Origin: CF-161 sp035259145
Lineage (GTDB): Bacteria > Chloroflexota > Dormibacteria > Dormibacterales > Dormibacteraceae
DNA: 6,748 nt
Assembly: GCA_035259145.1 (NCBI GenBank)
Contig: DATFWQ010000375.1
Coordinates: 1-6,748 of the forward strand
Direction: 5' to 3'
Part shown: in pieces, positions 6,330 through 6,748 of the stretch
Position numbering within the stretch: the stretch's first letter is position 1
How the letters are laid out: every line of letters starts with the position of its first letter
Position numbers and translations under genes: made by a program
Notes under the pieces: generated by a model
Told to the model about the DNA's origin: nothing
Databases searched by the model: none
The model's input: the letters and a program-made list of their open reading frames with translations, nothing else

Positions 6330-6603
6330 CTGTGCCCTTGCGGCCAGCTAATTCCTTGACGCCTGCTGCGCCAGGAGCGGCTCTGACGGACGCCGAGAGC
6401 CACCCCCACTCCAATGGCCAATATGGCCGTAATTGATCCCGCGACCCTTTGGCCCCAGCCACCACGCCCGTCTTTTAACCACGCCCATTTCGTATTGGCA
6501 GCGCCGGCCGAGACTCAGCCACGCTCCGGATCGAGTCGGCCCAGGACCACATCCGGTTAGAGCGGCAGCCGGAGCTGGGCTCGGGCAACTGCGAGAACGC
6601 TGT
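6330..6603. other. Intergenic stretch with no clear feature
   Basis: I see no open frame of useful length and no RNA gene. Small patterns only: GGCCA-ATA-TGGCC (6416-6428) and two CCACGCCC octamers (from 6463 and 6479). A promoter for the RNA gene that follows is expected near 6560-6600, but no good -35/-10 pair is visible there. Confidence 0.4.
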
Positions 6604-6748
6604 TAGGCGATCTAGACAATCGTCTCTCGCATGTCGAGGCAGTTGAGCGGCGGCCGACGTTTGGGACTGTTCAAGCTATCTGCTATGCCAGCCGCTCAGG
6701 CGAAGTCATCCGACGACGGGAGGAAAGCTCCGGACCGCAACGCAGGGG
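6604..6748 (+). ncRNA. rnpB: RNase P RNA, 5' part (class A-like), cut by window end
   Basis: This is the catalytic RNA that removes tRNA 5' leaders. GATCTAGACAATCGTC (6609-6624) matches the P1/P2 start of class A RNAs (E. coli GACCAGACAGUCG). GGGAGGAAAGCTCCGGAC (6718-6735) matches the nearly universal P4 5' strand GAGGAAAGUCCGGAC, followed by CGCA..GCAGGG as in the P5 region. P3 is supported by pairing: TCGTC (6620-6624) with GACGA (6712-6716), and TTGAGCGGC (6643-6651) with GCCGCTCAG (6691-6699), separated by an internal loop. This P3 is about 55 bases longer than in E. coli. There is one extra C in P4 (6728, before the conserved bulged U). The rest of the gene lies beyond the window. Confidence 0.75.

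Noticed and set aside
6416..6428. GGCCA-ATA-TGGCC inverted repeat
   Set aside because: Only 5-bp arms and no promoter or gene context; chance is likely.
1..6748. CRISPR array, tRNA genes, transposase or integrase
   Set aside because: No regularly spaced repeat set, no cloverleaf with conserved TTCGA arm, and no transposase or recombinase motif found on either strand by eye.

Overview
This is a high-GC bacterial window. The gene content (a DHA2 exporter with a MarR repressor, an AraC/DUF2000 pair, an ECF sigma factor of the DUF6596-containing kind, a cupin and an amine oxidase) would suit Actinomycetota or Chloroflexota, but nothing here fixes the taxon. The window mixes a few intact genes with broken ones: three genes survive only as fragments, and long stretches look decayed.

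Layout. 1-1010 has no gene I can support. It holds a pair of about 33-bp direct repeats 80 bp apart (near 111-143 and 188-223) and some protein-like patches in shifting frames. 1011-1556 (-) is an intact single-domain cupin. 1649-2092 (+) is the middle of an ECF sigma factor lacking its N-terminal sigma region 2 and the end of its C-terminal domain. It runs tail to tail into 2093-2649 (-), the sensor half of an AraC-family regulator that has lost its DNA-binding domain at the same junction. 2716-3126 (+) is an intact DUF2000 gene, divergent from that AraC remnant.

3326-4945 (-) is an intact 14-TM DHA2-type multidrug exporter of the major facilitator superfamily. A possible small membrane-protein ORF overlaps its stop. 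5026-5502 (+) is a divergent MarR repressor. The 80-bp gap between them is the best-defined regulatory site in the window: two sigma70-like promoters interlock, so that each -35 box lies beyond the other promoter's start site, and an imperfect dyad covers both -10 boxes. The pair reads as a classic self-regulated efflux module, in which MarR represses itself and the exporter until a ligand releases it.

5503-6330 is again decayed and contains an internal fragment of a flavin monoamine oxidase (about 5805-6125, +). 6330-6603 shows nothing clear. From about 6604 the window enters what looks like the 5' end of RNase P RNA (rnpB, +), cut by the window edge. It has an enlarged P3 and one extra base in the otherwise very conserved P4 strand.

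I found no transposase, integrase, tRNA or CRISPR array. The exporter/MarR module appears functional. The rest looks like a rearranged, eroding accessory region next to rnpB.
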